Part shown: positions 54,974-64,000 of the stretch, one piece after another
How the letters are laid out: every line of letters begins with the position of its first letter
Numbering within the stretch: the stretch's first letter is position 1
Assembly (NCBI RefSeq): GCF_905397285.1
Contig: NZ_CAJPUX010000001.1
Span: 124,001-188,000 of the forward strand
Length of the DNA stretch: 64,000 nucleotides
Direction: 5' to 3'
Source: Cupriavidus plantarum
Lineage (GTDB): Bacteria; Pseudomonadota; Gammaproteobacteria; Burkholderiales; Burkholderiaceae
Notes under the pieces: model-generated
Database searches by the model: none
What the model saw: the letters and a program-made list of their open reading frames with translations, nothing else
What the model was told of the DNA's origin: nothing
Made by a program: the position numbers and the translations under genes

Positions 54974-55291
54974 TTACATCACCACCTTGACCATCGGGTG
55001 TGAGCTCAGCGCGCGATACAGGTTGTCGAGCTGTTCGCGGCTCGTCGCCCGCACGGTCACCGTCAGCCCCAGATAGTTGCCGTTGCGCGACGGGCGCATT
55101 TCCATCTTGCCCGCATGAAACTCGGGATCGAACCCCTGCACGACGCCCACGATGGTTTCGGCGAAGCCGTCCTGCATCGCGCCCATCACCTTGATGGGGA
55201 AATCGCTCGGGTATTCGATCAGCGACTCGCGCGGCGTTACGCCTTCGGTCGCGTCGGTCGCATCGTTCGTGTCTTTCGGATCGTTGCTCAT
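54974..55291 (-). CDS. ybeD: YbeD-family protein (DUF493)
   Basis: This 105-residue protein carries the DUF493 domain: SLIEYPSDFPIKVMGAM, ETIVGVVQGFDPEF and YLGLTVTVRATSREQLDNLY. YbeD is an ACT-like small regulator often placed between dacA and lipB in proteobacteria. Here dacA precedes it as expected, though lipB is not next to it. The start is ATG 55291; the longer open frame upstream overlaps dacA and lacks resemblance. The gene abuts rlmI directly. Confidence 0.9.
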   Translation of the reverse strand: MSNDPKDTNDATDATEGVTPRESLIEYPSDFPIKVMGAMQDGFAETIVGVVQGFDPEFHAGKMEMRPSRNGNYLGLTVTVRATSREQLDNLYRALSSHPMVKVVM

Positions 55292-55310
55292 GTCGTCTGT
55301 CCTCAACGAA

Positions 55311-56501
55311 TTACTTGCGCTTGAACCAGAGACGGATCGTGTCCCACAGGCGGCCGAAGAAACCGGCCTCGGGCACTTCCTCGAGCGCAACCACCGGGAA
55401 CTCTCCGACCTTCGTATTGCCGTCCATCAGCTTGACGGTGCCGACCTGCTGGCCCGCCGAGATCGGCGCGATCAGCAGTTCCTGGCGCTCCAGCACAGGC
55501 TTGAGGCGGCCGCCGGTGCCCTTCGGCACGGTCACGAACGTCTCGGTGGCCACACCGATCTTGACGGTACCCGACTTGCCCTTGTAGATGTCCGGCGTCG
55601 CGAGCACCTGGCCCTTGTCGTACAGGCGCAGCGTGTCGAAGAACTGGAAGCCGTAGTTGAGGATCTTCAGGCTTTCCGCGGTACGCGTCTGCTCGCTCAC
55701 GGTGCCGATCACGATCGACACGAGGCGGCGCGAGCCGTTCGGCACATTGGCGAGCGGGCGCTTGGCCGACGAGATCAGGCAGTAGCCGGCCGACTTCGTA
55801 TGGCCGGTCTTCACGCCATCGACGGTCGGGTCGATGTAGAGCAGGCGGTTGCGGTTCGGCTGCCTGATCTTGTTATAGGTGAACTCCTTCTGCGAGTACA
55901 TCGGATAGTACTCGGGGAAGTCGTTGATCAGGCGCGTGGTCAGCGTGGCCAGATCCACGGCCGTCGTGTAGTGGTTCGGGTCGGGAATCCCGTCCGTGTT
56001 CGTGAAGTGCGTGCCCTTGAGGCCCATGCGCGCGGCCTCGTCGTTCATCATCTTGACGAAGCCTTCCTCCGAGCCGCCCACGGCCTCGGCCAGCGCGAGC
56101 GCGGCATCGTTGCCCGACTGCACGATCAGGCCCAGCAGCAGGTCCTGCACGCTGACGGGCTTGTTCGGCTCGATGAACATGCGGGACTCGTCGCTCTTGA
56201 CCTTCAGCACGAGCGAGGTCGGCACCACGGTCTGCTCGAGCGTCAGGCGCTTTTCCTTGAGCGCGGCAAACGCGAGGTACGCGGTCATCAGCTTCGTCAG
56301 CGACGCGGGCTCGATTCGCATGTCCGCGTTCTGCGAGGCAAGGGCCTGGCCGCTCGTCACGTCGTAGAGCATCCAGGACTTGGCGGCAACCTGCGGCATC
56401 GGCACGCCCTGCGCGAGCACGGCCATGGGCGCGGTGGCCAGAGTGGCGGCGAGTGCGACGGCGGCGATGGGCGCGAGGTGCGGCATGGCTCTGTTCATCA
56501 T
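55311..56501 (-). CDS. dacA: D-alanyl-D-alanine carboxypeptidase (DacA/PBP5 type)
   Basis: This 396-residue low-molecular-weight penicillin-binding protein trims terminal D-Ala from peptidoglycan pentapeptides in the periplasm. A signal peptide (MMNRAMPHLAPIAAVALAA, cleavage after VLAQ) precedes the catalytic motifs SLTK (SxxK), SGN (SxN) and KTG. The C-terminal beta-domain ends in the amphipathic anchor WDTIRLWFKRK. The length agrees with E. coli DacA. The ATG at 56501 begins the signal peptide; 56498 is an equal alternative. Confidence 0.95.
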   Translation of the reverse strand: MMNRAMPHLAPIAAVALAATLATAPMAVLAQGVPMPQVAAKSWMLYDVTSGQALASQNADMRIEPASLTKLMTAYLAFAALKEKRLTLEQTVVPTSLVLKVKSDESRMFIEPNKPVSVQDLLLGLIVQSGNDAALALAEAVGGSEEGFVKMMNDEAARMGLKGTHFTNTDGIPDPNHYTTAVDLATLTTRLINDFPEYYPMYSQKEFTYNKIRQPNRNRLLYIDPTVDGVKTGHTKSAGYCLISSAKRPLANVPNGSRRLVSIVIGTVSEQTRTAESLKILNYGFQFFDTLRLYDKGQVLATPDIYKGKSGTVKIGVATETFVTVPKGTGGRLKPVLERQELLIAPISAGQQVGTVKLMDGNTKVGEFPVVALEEVPEAGFFGRLWDTIRLWFKRK

Positions 56502-56536
56502 TGTTGTATTACCCAAGATTCGAAAAAGAATAAACG

Positions 56537-57190
56537 TCAGGCAGACGTGGTCGCCCAGGCGTTGACGATGAGCTGCTTGATCAGGTGCAGCTTTCGATGG
56601 AAGAAATGATCGGCGCCCGGGATCACGATCACGGGCAGTTCCTGCGGCCGCGCCCAGTCCAGCACGCTGGCCAGCGGCACGGTGTCGTCCAGCTCGCCAT
56701 GGATCACGATGGTGTCGGCCGGCACGTCGCAGACCTCCCAGCGGCTCGCGGCCGTACCGACGAGCGCCAGGCGCTGTGCGGGCGTGCCCGCTTCGGCGAG
56801 CCGCCGTGCCACATGCGTGGTCACGAAGCTGCCGAACGAAAAGCCGCCGAGCGCGAGGGGCAGCGTGGCCACGTCCGGCGACCACGCGGTCTGCTGGCGC
56901 ATCCACGCGATGACCGCGAGCTGATCGTCCTGCTCGCCGATGCCCTTGTCATGCTCGCCCTCGGTCCCGCCGACGCCGCGAAAGTTCGGCCGCACGGTCG
57001 CATAGCCGAGCGCCACGAAGGTGCGCGCGAGCGTCTGCGCGACCTTGTTGTCCTTGGTGCCGGCAAACAGCGGATGCGGATGCGAGACCAGCGCGAGACC
57101 GCGCACGGGCGCGTTCTGCGGGCGATCGACTGAGATGTCGATGGCGCCGACGGGGCCGGGAATGGAGAGAACCTCGGTATGCGCGTTCAT
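56537..57190 (-). CDS. Alpha/beta hydrolase (COG2945 type)
   Basis: This 217-residue hydrolase has the family pattern: SHPHPLFAGTKDNKVAQTLA, VRPNFRGVGGTEGEHDKGIG, nucleophile motif GGFSFGSF, HGELDDTVPL (acid) and GADHFFHRKL (His). That is the full Ser-Asp-His triad. It belongs to the small cytosolic esterase-like group with no known substrate. It precedes dacA on the same strand with a 35-bp gap. Confidence 0.88.
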   Translation of the reverse strand: MNAHTEVLSIPGPVGAIDISVDRPQNAPVRGLALVSHPHPLFAGTKDNKVAQTLARTFVALGYATVRPNFRGVGGTEGEHDKGIGEQDDQLAVIAWMRQQTAWSPDVATLPLALGGFSFGSFVTTHVARRLAEAGTPAQRLALVGTAASRWEVCDVPADTIVIHGELDDTVPLASVLDWARPQELPVIVIPGADHFFHRKLHLIKQLIVNAWATTSA

Positions 57191-57293
57191 GGTAGCGGGC
57201 AGGAGTACGTCTGGACGGGCTCAGGGATGCAAAGCAGGGGGAAAGCGGAACTGCACGGACAGCAACGTTGCCAACGGTGGCAACGACGGACGC

Positions 57294-57611
57294 TTACCGA
57301 TCGACCATCAGGCGCTCGACAGGCTTGCCGTTGACCAGATGGCTCTCGATGATCTCGTCGATGTCCTGCTCGTCGACGAAGGTGTACCAAACGGCCTCGG
57401 GGTAGACCACAAGCACCGGTCCGAGTTCACACCGGTCGAGACAACCGGCCTGATTGATCCGCACGCGCCCTTCGCCCGAGATACCGAGCTCCTTGCAACG
57501 CTTCTTGGCGTACTGCTGCATCGCCTTCGCGTTGTGGTCGGCGCAGCAGGCCTTGCCGTTCTCGCGCTGGTTCAGGCAGAAGAAGACGTGGTGTTTGAAG
57601 TGGCTGCTCAT
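57294..57611 (-). CDS. Thioredoxin-like [2Fe-2S] ferredoxin
   Basis: This 105-residue protein has the four cysteines of the thioredoxin-like [2Fe-2S] family: FFCLNQRENGKACC near the N-terminus and GCLDRCELGPVLVVYPE. These proteins carry electrons in the cytosol (COG3411 type). ATG 57611 gives the family start MSSHFKHHVFFC; the frame extends 11 codons upstream without support. It probably starts the transcript that continues into the hydrolase and dacA, with a gap of about 100 bp. Confidence 0.9.
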   Translation of the reverse strand: MSSHFKHHVFFCLNQRENGKACCADHNAKAMQQYAKKRCKELGISGEGRVRINQAGCLDRCELGPVLVVYPEAVWYTFVDEQDIDEIIESHLVNGKPVERLMVDR

Positions 57612-57685
57612 GCGGCGGACGGGGCGATCGAGTGAAGCTCGCAATTATACGTCCCCGCACGCCCGCAACCCGTTTTGGGGCATGC

Positions 57686-57828
57686 CCGGATTTCCGGAAT
57701 CTGGCGCCGCCGCGGGGGTGCCAGACCCGTTCGGATGATGTTTTAGCCGCTCGCGACCGGCCTTTAAGTGCTCTTTACATCGCTATTTCTTCCGGAAATC
57801 CGGACGCGTCGTTTCCGGATTTCCGGAA
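57686..57828. promoter_or_regulatory. dctA: Three CCGG-type palindromes, probable DctD binding sites upstream of dctA
   Basis: CCGGATTTCCGGAA occurs at 57686-57699, inverted as TTCCGGAAATCCGG at 57790-57803, and again at 57815-57828 (extended to TTCCGGATTTCCGGAA). They lie 71-213 bp upstream of a sigma54 promoter. This is the layout of enhancer sites for the DctD activator encoded just downstream of dctA. Confidence 0.8.
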
Positions 57829-57898
57829 AGCCGGAGCATTGATGCTGAGTCGAATCGGGAAAATGTTTCGAATCAATGGGTTAGTCACCATGTATGCA

Positions 57899-57915
57899 CT
57901 GGCATGCGCGTTGCA
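57899..57915 (+). promoter_or_regulatory. dctA: Sigma54 promoter of dctA
   Basis: CTGGCATGCGCGTTGCA carries the -24 GG and -12 GC elements in the correct spacing, differing little from the YTGGCACGRNNNTTGCW consensus. The dctA ATG is 96 bp downstream. Confidence 0.85.
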
Positions 57916-58010
57916 AAAGGTTACAACCAGACGCGTCGCAATTCCGAGACGTGCGGAAATCGGTTGCCGGTCCACGGCATCCGTCACGGTCAAATACCGA
58001 GGACGACATC

Positions 58011-59306
58011 ATGAGGAAACCCTTCTACAAGATCCTGTACGTGCAGGTGCTGTTCGCGATTTTCGTCGGCATCGTGCTGGGCCATTTCTGGCCCGGCACG
58101 GCTGTCGAGATGAAACCGCTCGGCGATGCCTTCATCAAGCTCATCAAGATGATCATCGGCCCGATCATCTTCTGTACGGTCGTCTCCGGTATCGCCGGCA
58201 TGCGCGACATGAAGAAGGTCGGCCGCGTCGGCGGCAAGGCGCTGCTGTACTTCGAGATCGTCTCGACGTTCGCGCTGCTGATCGGCCTGTGCGCCGCCCA
58301 CCTGCTGAAGCCCGGCGTCGGCTTCAACATCGATCCGGCGACGCTCGATACCAAGTCGATCTCGCAATACGTATCGAAGGCCCACGGCCAGAGCAGCGTC
58401 GAATTCCTGATGCACATCATCCCGGACACGATCTTCAGCGCATTCGCCAATGGCGACATCCTGCAGATCCTGCTGGTGTCGTTGTTCTTCGGCTCGGCCC
58501 TCGGCGTCGTCGGCGACCGCGCGAAGGTGATTCACGACATGGTGGATCAGGTCTCGAAGGTGTTCTTCCATATCGTCCACGTGATCACGAAGGTCGCCCC
58601 CATCGGCGCGTTCGGTGCGATGGCCTTCACCATCGGCAAGTACGGTCTGGGTTCGCTGGTGCCGCTGCTCAAGCTCATCGGCACGTTCTACTTCACGGCC
58701 GTGCTGTTCGTGCTCGTGGTGCTGGGCACCATCGCGCGCTTCACGGGCTTCTCGATCATCCGCTTCGTCTCCTACATCAAGGAAGAACTGCTGATCGTGC
58801 TGGGAACGAGCTCCTCGGAAGCCGCGCTGCCGCATCTGATGGAGAAGATGGAGCGCCTCGGCTGCTCCAAGCCCGTGGTAGGCCTCGTGGTGCCGACCGG
58901 TTACTCGTTCAACCTCGACGGCACCAACATCTACATGACGCTGGCCGTGGTGTTCATCGCGCAGGCGACGGGTATCGACCTGACGCTGTGGCAGCAGCTG
59001 ACCATCCTCGCGGTGGCGATGCTGACGTCCAAGGGCGCGAGCGGCGTGACGGGGTCCGGCTTCATCACGCTGGCGGCGACGCTGGCCGTGGTGCCGGACA
59101 TCCCCGTGGCGGGCATGGTGCTGATCCTCGGCATCGACCGCTTCATGAGCGAGTGCCGCGCGCTGACCAACATCATCGGTAACGGCGTGGCAACGGTCGT
59201 CGTGTCCGCATGGGAACGCGAACTGGATCGGGCGCGCCTCAACCGCGTGCTGCGTGGCGAAGATGATTCCGTCGGGCTCGCCGACGCCGGTCAGGGCGCC
59301 CGCTGA
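58011..59306 (+). CDS. dctA: C4-dicarboxylate:cation symporter DctA
   Basis: This 431-residue DAACS-family symporter imports succinate, fumarate and malate. It has eight helices and two re-entrant loops. The Ser-rich [19 protein letters not shown] hairpin and the [20 protein letters not shown] motif bind substrate and cation. ATG 58011 ([20 protein letters not shown]) matches the family N-terminus. The sigma54 promoter and enhancer sites upstream and dctBD downstream form the classic dicarboxylate unit. Confidence 0.96.
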   Translation: MRKPFYKILYVQVLFAIFVGIVLGHFWPGTAVEMKPLGDAFIKLIKMIIGPIIFCTVVSGIAGMRDMKKVGRVGGKALLYFEIVSTFALLIGLCAAHLLKPGVGFNIDPATLDTKSISQYVSKAHGQSSVEFLMHIIPDTIFSAFANGDILQILLVSLFFGSALGVVGDRAKVIHDMVDQVSKVFFHIVHVITKVAPIGAFGAMAFTIGKYGLGSLVPLLKLIGTFYFTAVLFVLVVLGTIARFTGFSIIRFVSYIKEELLIVLGTSSSEAALPHLMEKMERLGCSKPVVGLVVPTGYSFNLDGTNIYMTLAVVFIAQATGIDLTLWQQLTILAVAMLTSKGASGVTGSGFITLAATLAVVPDIPVAGMVLILGIDRFMSECRALTNIIGNGVATVVVSAWERELDRARLNRVLRGEDDSVGLADAGQGAR

Positions 59307-59367
59307 CGTGTCGTCCGGGGCCCGCCGCCAGCGGGTATCATCGGCGCAGGTTTCTTCCCGCGCGCCG

Positions 59368-61383
59368 ATGCCCCACTCCGACGACTTCCTCACGGTCCAC
59401 GACCCCGCCGCTCCGCGCGACGGGGTCGCGCCGCACGCGCCGGACGCACCGGGCGCCATGTCGCGGTGGTGGGCCTTCGCGGCCGCGCTCGCGGCGGGTC
59501 TGCTTGTGCTGTGCGCGCTCACGTGGCTGGTCTCCGTGCAGCGCGGCATCGCCGGGCTGCAGCAATCGACGGCCACGCGCGCGGACCGCTACGCCGCGAC
59601 GCTCGAGAGCACGCTCGACCGCTACGAATTCCTCCCCGCGCTGGTCTCGCTGCATCCTTTCGTGCGCGGGCTGCTGCAGAATCCCAACGACCGTGCGCAT
59701 ATCGACGCGGCCAATGCCTACCTGGTCGACGTCAACCGCCGCGCGCGTGCCTCCGCCACGTACGTGATCGCCGCCAATGGCATCGCGCTCGCCGCGAGCA
59801 ATCATGGCGAGGCCGGCAGCTTTGTCGGCACCGACTACCGCTTCCGTCCGTATTTCCAGATCGCCGCGCGGGGCGACATCGGCCGCTTCTACGCGATCGG
59901 TGTGACCAACGACGAACCCGGCTACTACATCGCGCAGCCGGTCGAAGCCGATGGCAAGGTCATCGGCGTGACCGTCGTCAAGCTCAACCTCGAATGGTTC
60001 CAGCGCGCCGGCGGCGGCAGCGCGGAGCCGCTGATGGTCAGCGACGACCATGGCGTGATCTTCCTGTCTTCCGTGCCCGAATGGCAGTACCGCACGTTGC
60101 GGCCGCTGCCCGCGGATCTGCGGGCCGAGCTCTATGACACGCGGCAGTACCACGACAAGGACGTCACCCCGCTGCCGCTGGAGCCGCTCAGGTCGCCGAT
60201 CACCCGCTGGATCGCGGAAACGACGCTGCCCGACGGCGCGCGGCTCGTCCGCGTGGGCGCGGACAAGCATGCGACCGAGGCGATTGCCGAGCGTGTGGGG
60301 CTCGACCTTGAGGACGACCGCGGCCGCTACCTCGAAATCAGCCGCACGGTCGGGCCCGCCGGATGGACCATGCAGGTCATGGCGCCGCTGGAGCCGGTGC
60401 TGTCCGCCGCCCGCAACGCGACCATCGGCGCGGCGCTCGCCTACGCCTGCGTCTGCCTGTTGCTCGTGAACCTGCGCCAGCGCCGCCAGCGCGCGCGCGA
60501 CATGCAGTACAGCCGCCGGTTGCTCGAGGCCGCCTACGACGAACTCGAACGCCGCGTGGAGGCGCGCACGGCGGACCTGATGGCCATCAACGAGCAGCTC
60601 GAAGGCGAGGTGGTCGAGCGCACTCGCGCGGAGAAGGAGTTGCGCGCCACGCAGGACGAACTCGTGCAGGCAAGCAAGCTTGCGGCACTCGGGCAGATGG
60701 CCGCGGGCATCACGCACGAACTCAACCAGCCGCTCGCCGCGCTGCGCACGTTCTCCGACAACACGCGCGTGTTGCTGGAACGCGGCCAGCTGGATGCCGC
60801 CACGGGCAACCTCGCGGCCATTGCGGACCTGACCGAGCGCATGGGCAAGATCACGGGGCAGCTCAAGCTTTTCGCGGGCAAGGCGCGGCCGCGGCGCAAC
60901 GCGGTACGCGTGCGGGCGGCGATCGATCATGTGCTCGCGATTACCGCGCCGCGCACGGCCGGCACCGTGATCGCCGTGCATGGGATAGACGATGGCGACG
61001 ACGTCTCTGGCCTCGCCGATATTTCGGTGTGGGCGGACGAACTCAAGCTGGAGCAGGTGCTGCTGAACCTCGTCGGCAACGCGCTCGACGCCATTGCGTC
61101 CGCGCGCGTGGCGGGGCGTATCGACATCACCGTCAGGTCGAATGAATCGCTGGTCACGGTGACGGTGCGCGACAATGGCGGCGGCATCGCGGCCGAAGCG
61201 TTGCCACGCCTTTTCGAGCCGTTCTTCACGACGAAGGAGATCGGGCAGGGCCTCGGACTCGGCCTCGCGATTTCCACGTCGATCGTGCGCGAATTCGGCG
61301 GGCAACTCGCCGCGCGCAACGTGGAGGACGGCGCGGAATTCGTGGTGACATTGCGGCGGGCGCACCAGCCCGTCCATCACTGA
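59368..61383 (+). CDS. dctB: C4-dicarboxylate sensor histidine kinase DctB
   Basis: This 671-residue membrane kinase has a first transmembrane helix at about 32-54 and a periplasmic double-PAS-like sensor domain to about 350. The sensor carries YRFRPYFQIAARG and RFYAIGVTNDEPGYYIAQPV, the DctB ligand-binding stretch. A second helix, a coiled coil, and a HisKA/HATPase_c kinase follow: phospho-acceptor His450 in GITHELNQPLAALR, N box LVNLVGNALDAI, then DNGGGI and GLGLGLAIS. It would sense succinate and phosphorylate DctD. ATG 59368 is used; 59458 is an alternative. Confidence 0.94.
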   Translation: MPHSDDFLTVHDPAAPRDGVAPHAPDAPGAMSRWWAFAAALAAGLLVLCALTWLVSVQRGIAGLQQSTATRADRYAATLESTLDRYEFLPALVSLHPFVRGLLQNPNDRAHIDAANAYLVDVNRRARASATYVIAANGIALAASNHGEAGSFVGTDYRFRPYFQIAARGDIGRFYAIGVTNDEPGYYIAQPVEADGKVIGVTVVKLNLEWFQRAGGGSAEPLMVSDDHGVIFLSSVPEWQYRTLRPLPADLRAELYDTRQYHDKDVTPLPLEPLRSPITRWIAETTLPDGARLVRVGADKHATEAIAERVGLDLEDDRGRYLEISRTVGPAGWTMQVMAPLEPVLSAARNATIGAALAYACVCLLLVNLRQRRQRARDMQYSRRLLEAAYDELERRVEARTADLMAINEQLEGEVVERTRAEKELRATQDELVQASKLAALGQMAAGITHELNQPLAALRTFSDNTRVLLERGQLDAATGNLAAIADLTERMGKITGQLKLFAGKARPRRNAVRVRAAIDHVLAITAPRTAGTVIAVHGIDDGDDVSGLADISVWADELKLEQVLLNLVGNALDAIASARVAGRIDITVRSNESLVTVTVRDNGGGIAAEALPRLFEPFFTTKEIGQGLGLGLAISTSIVREFGGQLAARNVEDGAEFVVTLRRAHQPVHH

Positions 61384-61397
61384 AGCAGGAACTGAAA

Positions 61398-62717
61398 ATG
61401 CAAGACGGTTTGCGTGTGCTGTTCGTCGAGGACGAGCCGCTGGTGAGACAGGCCACGGCACAGAGCCTCGAACTGGCCGGATTCTCCGTGCTGGCGCTGC
61501 CGTCCGCGGAAGCGGCGATGCCGCACCTCGCGCCCGATTTTCCCGGCGTGCTGGTCACCGACGTGCGCCTTGGCGGCGCCAGCGGACTCGACCTGCTCCA
61601 TCACTGCCGCAACGTGGCGCCCGGCGTGCCCGTGATTCTCGTCACGGGCCACGGCGATATCACGATGGCCGTGCAGGCGATGCGCGAGGGCGCGTACGAC
61701 TTCATCGAAAAGCCGTTCGGCGCCGATCGCCTGACCGATACCGTGCGGCGCGCGCTCGAACGCCGCGCGCTCGAACTGGAGAACGTGGCGTTGCGGCGCG
61801 AGCTCGCCGGGCCCGCCGCGGGCACGCGCATCATCGGCCGGTCGCCCGCGATCGAGCAAGTGCGCGGCCTCATCGCCAACGTCGCCGCCACCGACGTGCC
61901 CGTCATGATCAACGGCGAGACGGGTACCGGCAAGGAACTCGTCGCGCGCAGCCTGCATGCGCTGTCCACGCGGCGCGAGGCGCCTTTCATCGCGCTGAAT
62001 TGCGGCGCGGTGCCCGAGTCGATCTTCGAGAGCGAAATGTTCGGCCATGAGGCCGGCGCGTTCACGGGCGCGGGCAAGCGGCGCGTGGGCAAGCTCGAAC
62101 ACGCCTCGGGCGGCACGCTGTTCCTCGACGAGATCGAAAGCATGCCGCTGGCGCTGCAGGTCAAGCTGCTGCGTGTGTTGCAGGAAGGGACGCTGGAACG
62201 GCTGGGCTCGAACGCGTCGATCCGTATCGACGTCCGCATCGTCGCGGCCGCCAAGGGCGATATGGAAGCGTTGGTGGAGCAGGGGGTATTTCGGCAGGAT
62301 TTGTACTACCGCCTCAACGTCGTCACGATTCCGCTGCCGCCGCTGCGCGACCGGCGCGAGGACATCGTGCCGCTGTTCGAACACTTCATGCTGGTGTCGG
62401 CCGTGCGCTACCAGCGGCCCGCGCCGATCCTGTCGGAGACGCAACGGCAGGCGCTGATGCAGCGCCCCTGGCCCGGCAACGTGCGCGAGTTGCGCAATGC
62501 GGCCGACCGCTTCGTGCTCGGCGTGCCCGAGGGCAATCAGGCGAAGATCGACGCGCACGACGACACGCAGCCATTGCGCGAGCGCATGGAGCACTACGAG
62601 CGCGCGGTCATCGCCGACGTGCTGGCGCGCACGGGCGGCGCGGTGAGTCAGGCGGCCGATCTGCTGCAGGTGGGCAAGGCGACGCTGTACGACAAGATCA
62701 AACGGTACGGGCTGTAA
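61398..62717 (+). CDS. dctD: C4-dicarboxylate sigma54-dependent response regulator DctD
   Basis: This 439-residue activator has a receiver domain (phospho-acceptor Asp55 in VTDVRLGG), a sigma54-interaction AAA+ domain and a C-terminal Fis-type HTH (GGAVSQAADLLQVGKATLYD). The AAA+ domain has Walker A INGETGTGKELVARS, GAFTGAGKRRVGKLEHASGG (the sigma54 contact loop) and GTLFLDEIES. It follows dctB by 14 bp. It should bind the palindromes upstream of dctA. Confidence 0.96.
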   Translation: MQDGLRVLFVEDEPLVRQATAQSLELAGFSVLALPSAEAAMPHLAPDFPGVLVTDVRLGGASGLDLLHHCRNVAPGVPVILVTGHGDITMAVQAMREGAYDFIEKPFGADRLTDTVRRALERRALELENVALRRELAGPAAGTRIIGRSPAIEQVRGLIANVAATDVPVMINGETGTGKELVARSLHALSTRREAPFIALNCGAVPESIFESEMFGHEAGAFTGAGKRRVGKLEHASGGTLFLDEIESMPLALQVKLLRVLQEGTLERLGSNASIRIDVRIVAAAKGDMEALVEQGVFRQDLYYRLNVVTIPLPPLRDRREDIVPLFEHFMLVSAVRYQRPAPILSETQRQALMQRPWPGNVRELRNAADRFVLGVPEGNQAKIDAHDDTQPLRERMEHYERAVIADVLARTGGAVSQAADLLQVGKATLYDKIKRYGL

Positions 62718-62730
62718 CCGTAAGCGCCGA

Positions 62731-64000
62731 TCACTTCCACATGCCGCGCATGCGCTGCGCGAGATCCATCTTCGGCAACGGCGCCCTGGCCGGGGCATCG
62801 CCCGGCATCGGCGGCGGCGGCCAGGAGCGGCTGTAGAAGTTCGGCATCACGCGATTGGGCAGGAAGCGCGTACGCGAGGCGTACACATGCTTGTCGCCGA
62901 AGCCCACCTGCTGATGCACGTAGAAGCGTTGCGGCACGATGACATCGAGGTGGTCCTTGGCGCGCGTCATCGCCACGTACAGCAGCCGCCGCTCTTCCTC
63001 GATTTCCTCCGTGGTGCCCGTGGCAAGGTCCGATGGCATGCAGCCATCCACCGCATTCAGCACGTACACCGCCTTCCATTCCTGCCCCTTCGCGGAGTGG
63101 ATCGTCGACAGGATCAGGTAGTCCTCGTCGCGCGACGGTACCCCCGATTCATCGCTCGACGCGCTCGGCGGATCGAGCGTGAGTTCGGTCAGGAAACGCT
63201 CGCGCGAGGCATAGGTCGCGGCGATGCGTTCCAGTTGCTGCAGATCGGCCTGCCGCGCGGCGGCATCGTCGTGCAGCCGTTCGAGGTGCGGCTCGTACCA
63301 CGCGATGACTTGCTCGAATGCGGAGGGCCACGCGGTGGCCGGCACCATGAGCGCATTCGCGAGCGTCAGCAGTTCGGCCCACGCCGGCGCCGCGGCGGGT
63401 GGCGGGTCGAAGGCCGACAGCGCATCCAGGGGGGAGGCGGGCGATAACGACATCGCGCTCTCCAGCCCATCGAGCACGCGCCCGGCCGTCTTCGGCCCCA
63501 CGCCCGGCAACAGCTGCAATGTCCGGAAGCCCGCCATGCGGTCGCGCGGATTCTCGAACCAGCGCAGCACGGCCATTACGTCCTTCACGTGCGTCGATTC
63601 CAGAAACTTCAGGCCGCCGAACTTGACGAACGGGATATTGCGGCGCGCGAGTTCGATCTCGACCTGCGCGCTATGGTCGGCCGCGCGGAACAGCACGGCC
63701 TGCGACATCAGCGTCAGGCCCGCCTCGCGCCGCGCGAGAATCTGCTCGACCACGAAGCGCGCCTGATCGGCTTCGTCGTTGACGACGACCACGCCAGGTT
63801 TCTCGGCGGATTCGCGATCCGACCACAGGTCCTTGGTGAAGCGCTCGGCGGCGAGACCGATGACCGCGTTCGCCGCGGTCAGGATCGGTTGCGTCGACCG
63901 GTAGTTCTGCGACAGCGTGACCTGATGCGCGGCCGGCGTGAAGTGCTTCGGGAAATCGAGGATATTGCGCACGGTAGCGCCGCGGAACGCGTAGATCGAC
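62731..64000 (-). CDS. UvrD/PcrA-type ATP-dependent helicase, C-terminal part (5' end outside window)
   Basis: About 423 residues of a superfamily 1 helicase are visible, reading in from the window edge with SIYAFRGATVRNI. The motifs are QNYRSTQPILTAANAVIG (motif IV region), FVKFGGLKFLES, LSTIHSAKGQEWKAVYVLN (motif V) and EERRLLYVAMTRAKDHL (motif VI). The C-terminus is Pro-rich. It is probably a repair or replication helicase of the PcrA/UvrD group; the exact subfamily cannot be fixed from this part. Confidence 0.92.
   Translation of the reverse strand, partial: SIYAFRGATVRNILDFPKHFTPAAHQVTLSQNYRSTQPILTAANAVIGLAAERFTKDLWSDRESAEKPGVVVVNDEADQARFVVEQILARREAGLTLMSQAVLFRAADHSAQVEIELARRNIPFVKFGGLKFLESTHVKDVMAVLRWFENPRDRMAGFRTLQLLPGVGPKTAGRVLDGLESAMSLSPASPLDALSAFDPPPAAAPAWAELLTLANALMVPATAWPSAFEQVIAWYEPHLERLHDDAAARQADLQQLERIAATYASRERFLTELTLDPPSASSDESGVPSRDEDYLILSTIHSAKGQEWKAVYVLNAVDGCMPSDLATGTTEEIEEERRLLYVAMTRAKDHLDVIVPQRFYVHQQVGFGDKHVYASRTRFLPNRVMPNFYSRSWPPPPMPGDAPARAPLPKMDLAQRMRGMWK

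Noticed and set aside
57990..61461. 528- and 707-codon minus-strand frames opposite dctA and dctB
   Set aside because: Shadows of well-recognised plus-strand genes.

Overview
This window is GC-rich chromosomal DNA from a beta-proteobacterium of the Burkholderiales, most likely Cupriavidus or a close relative. That placement is inferred, not searched. The supports are several Bug-family (TctC-like) solute-binding proteins, a fused isobutyryl-CoA mutase (IcmF) close in length to the Cupriavidus one, many GntR/aminotransferase (MocR) regulators, and the codon bias. Most of the window is ordinary metabolic core or semi-core sequence. One stretch, about 3.1-15.7 kb, is visibly richer in A/T and is a defence island inserted directly after glmS.

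Layout. 1-3092: glmU (5' end outside the window) and glmS, amino-sugar synthesis. 3093-15700: the island. It holds a ribbon-helix-helix protein, zorA, zorB, zorC and zorD (a complete type I Zorya anti-phage system with overlapping or nearly abutting genes), a DUF262-DUF1524 (GmrSD-like) nuclease, an IS3-family remnant, a duplicated 49-bp repeat with hairpins, and a PemK/MazF-like protein. 15.8-19.1 kb: D-tartrate use (D-tartrate dehydratase, binding protein, divergent LysR). 19.2-20.0 kb: C-terminal remnant of an HPII-type catalase. 20.2-22.2 kb: ribA, a DUF2383 protein, bacterioferritin, tRNA-Cys. 22.5-27.2 kb: ArsN2-like acetyltransferase, quinone oxidoreductase, LysR, a fluoroacetate-type dehalogenase, a 29-residue membrane peptide and PagL. 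27.2-31.9 kb: MocR regulator divergent from an omega-amino acid aminotransferase and MmsA. 31.9-35.9 kb: LysR divergent from a citrate synthase-like lyase, a family III CoA-transferase and a Bug binding protein. 35.9-43.4 kb: 3-hydroxybutyryl-CoA dehydrogenase, HIT protein, IcmF, DUF2917, a second MocR and a Crp/Fnr regulator. 43.7-52.1 kb: a seven-gene operon with two acyl-CoA ligases flanking a complete branched-chain-type ABC importer. 52.1-57.6 kb: DUF454, nitronate monooxygenase, RlmI, YbeD, penicillin-binding D-Ala-D-Ala carboxypeptidase, alpha/beta hydrolase, [2Fe-2S] ferredoxin. 57.6-62.7 kb: dctA with its sensor DctB and sigma54 activator DctD. 62.7 kb to the end: the C-terminal part of a UvrD/PcrA-type helicase on the minus strand.

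How the parts work together. The metabolic genes favour organic acids: importers for tartrate, tricarboxylates, C4-dicarboxylates and hydrophobic or aromatic acids sit beside the enzymes that activate and cleave them. Control sites can often be read directly: palindromes in divergent LysR and MocR intergenic regions, a LiuR-like site before icmF, a TetR-type palindrome before the nitronate monooxygenase, and three CCGG-type palindromes plus a sigma54 promoter before dctA that match the adjacent DctBD pair.

The most interesting unit is the Zorya island. Its extra RHH gene is translationally coupled to zorA, its DUF262-DUF1524 nuclease lies 39 bp after zorD, and its left boundary starts 24 bp after the glmS stop, where Tn7-type elements insert. 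No transposase for such an element is present.
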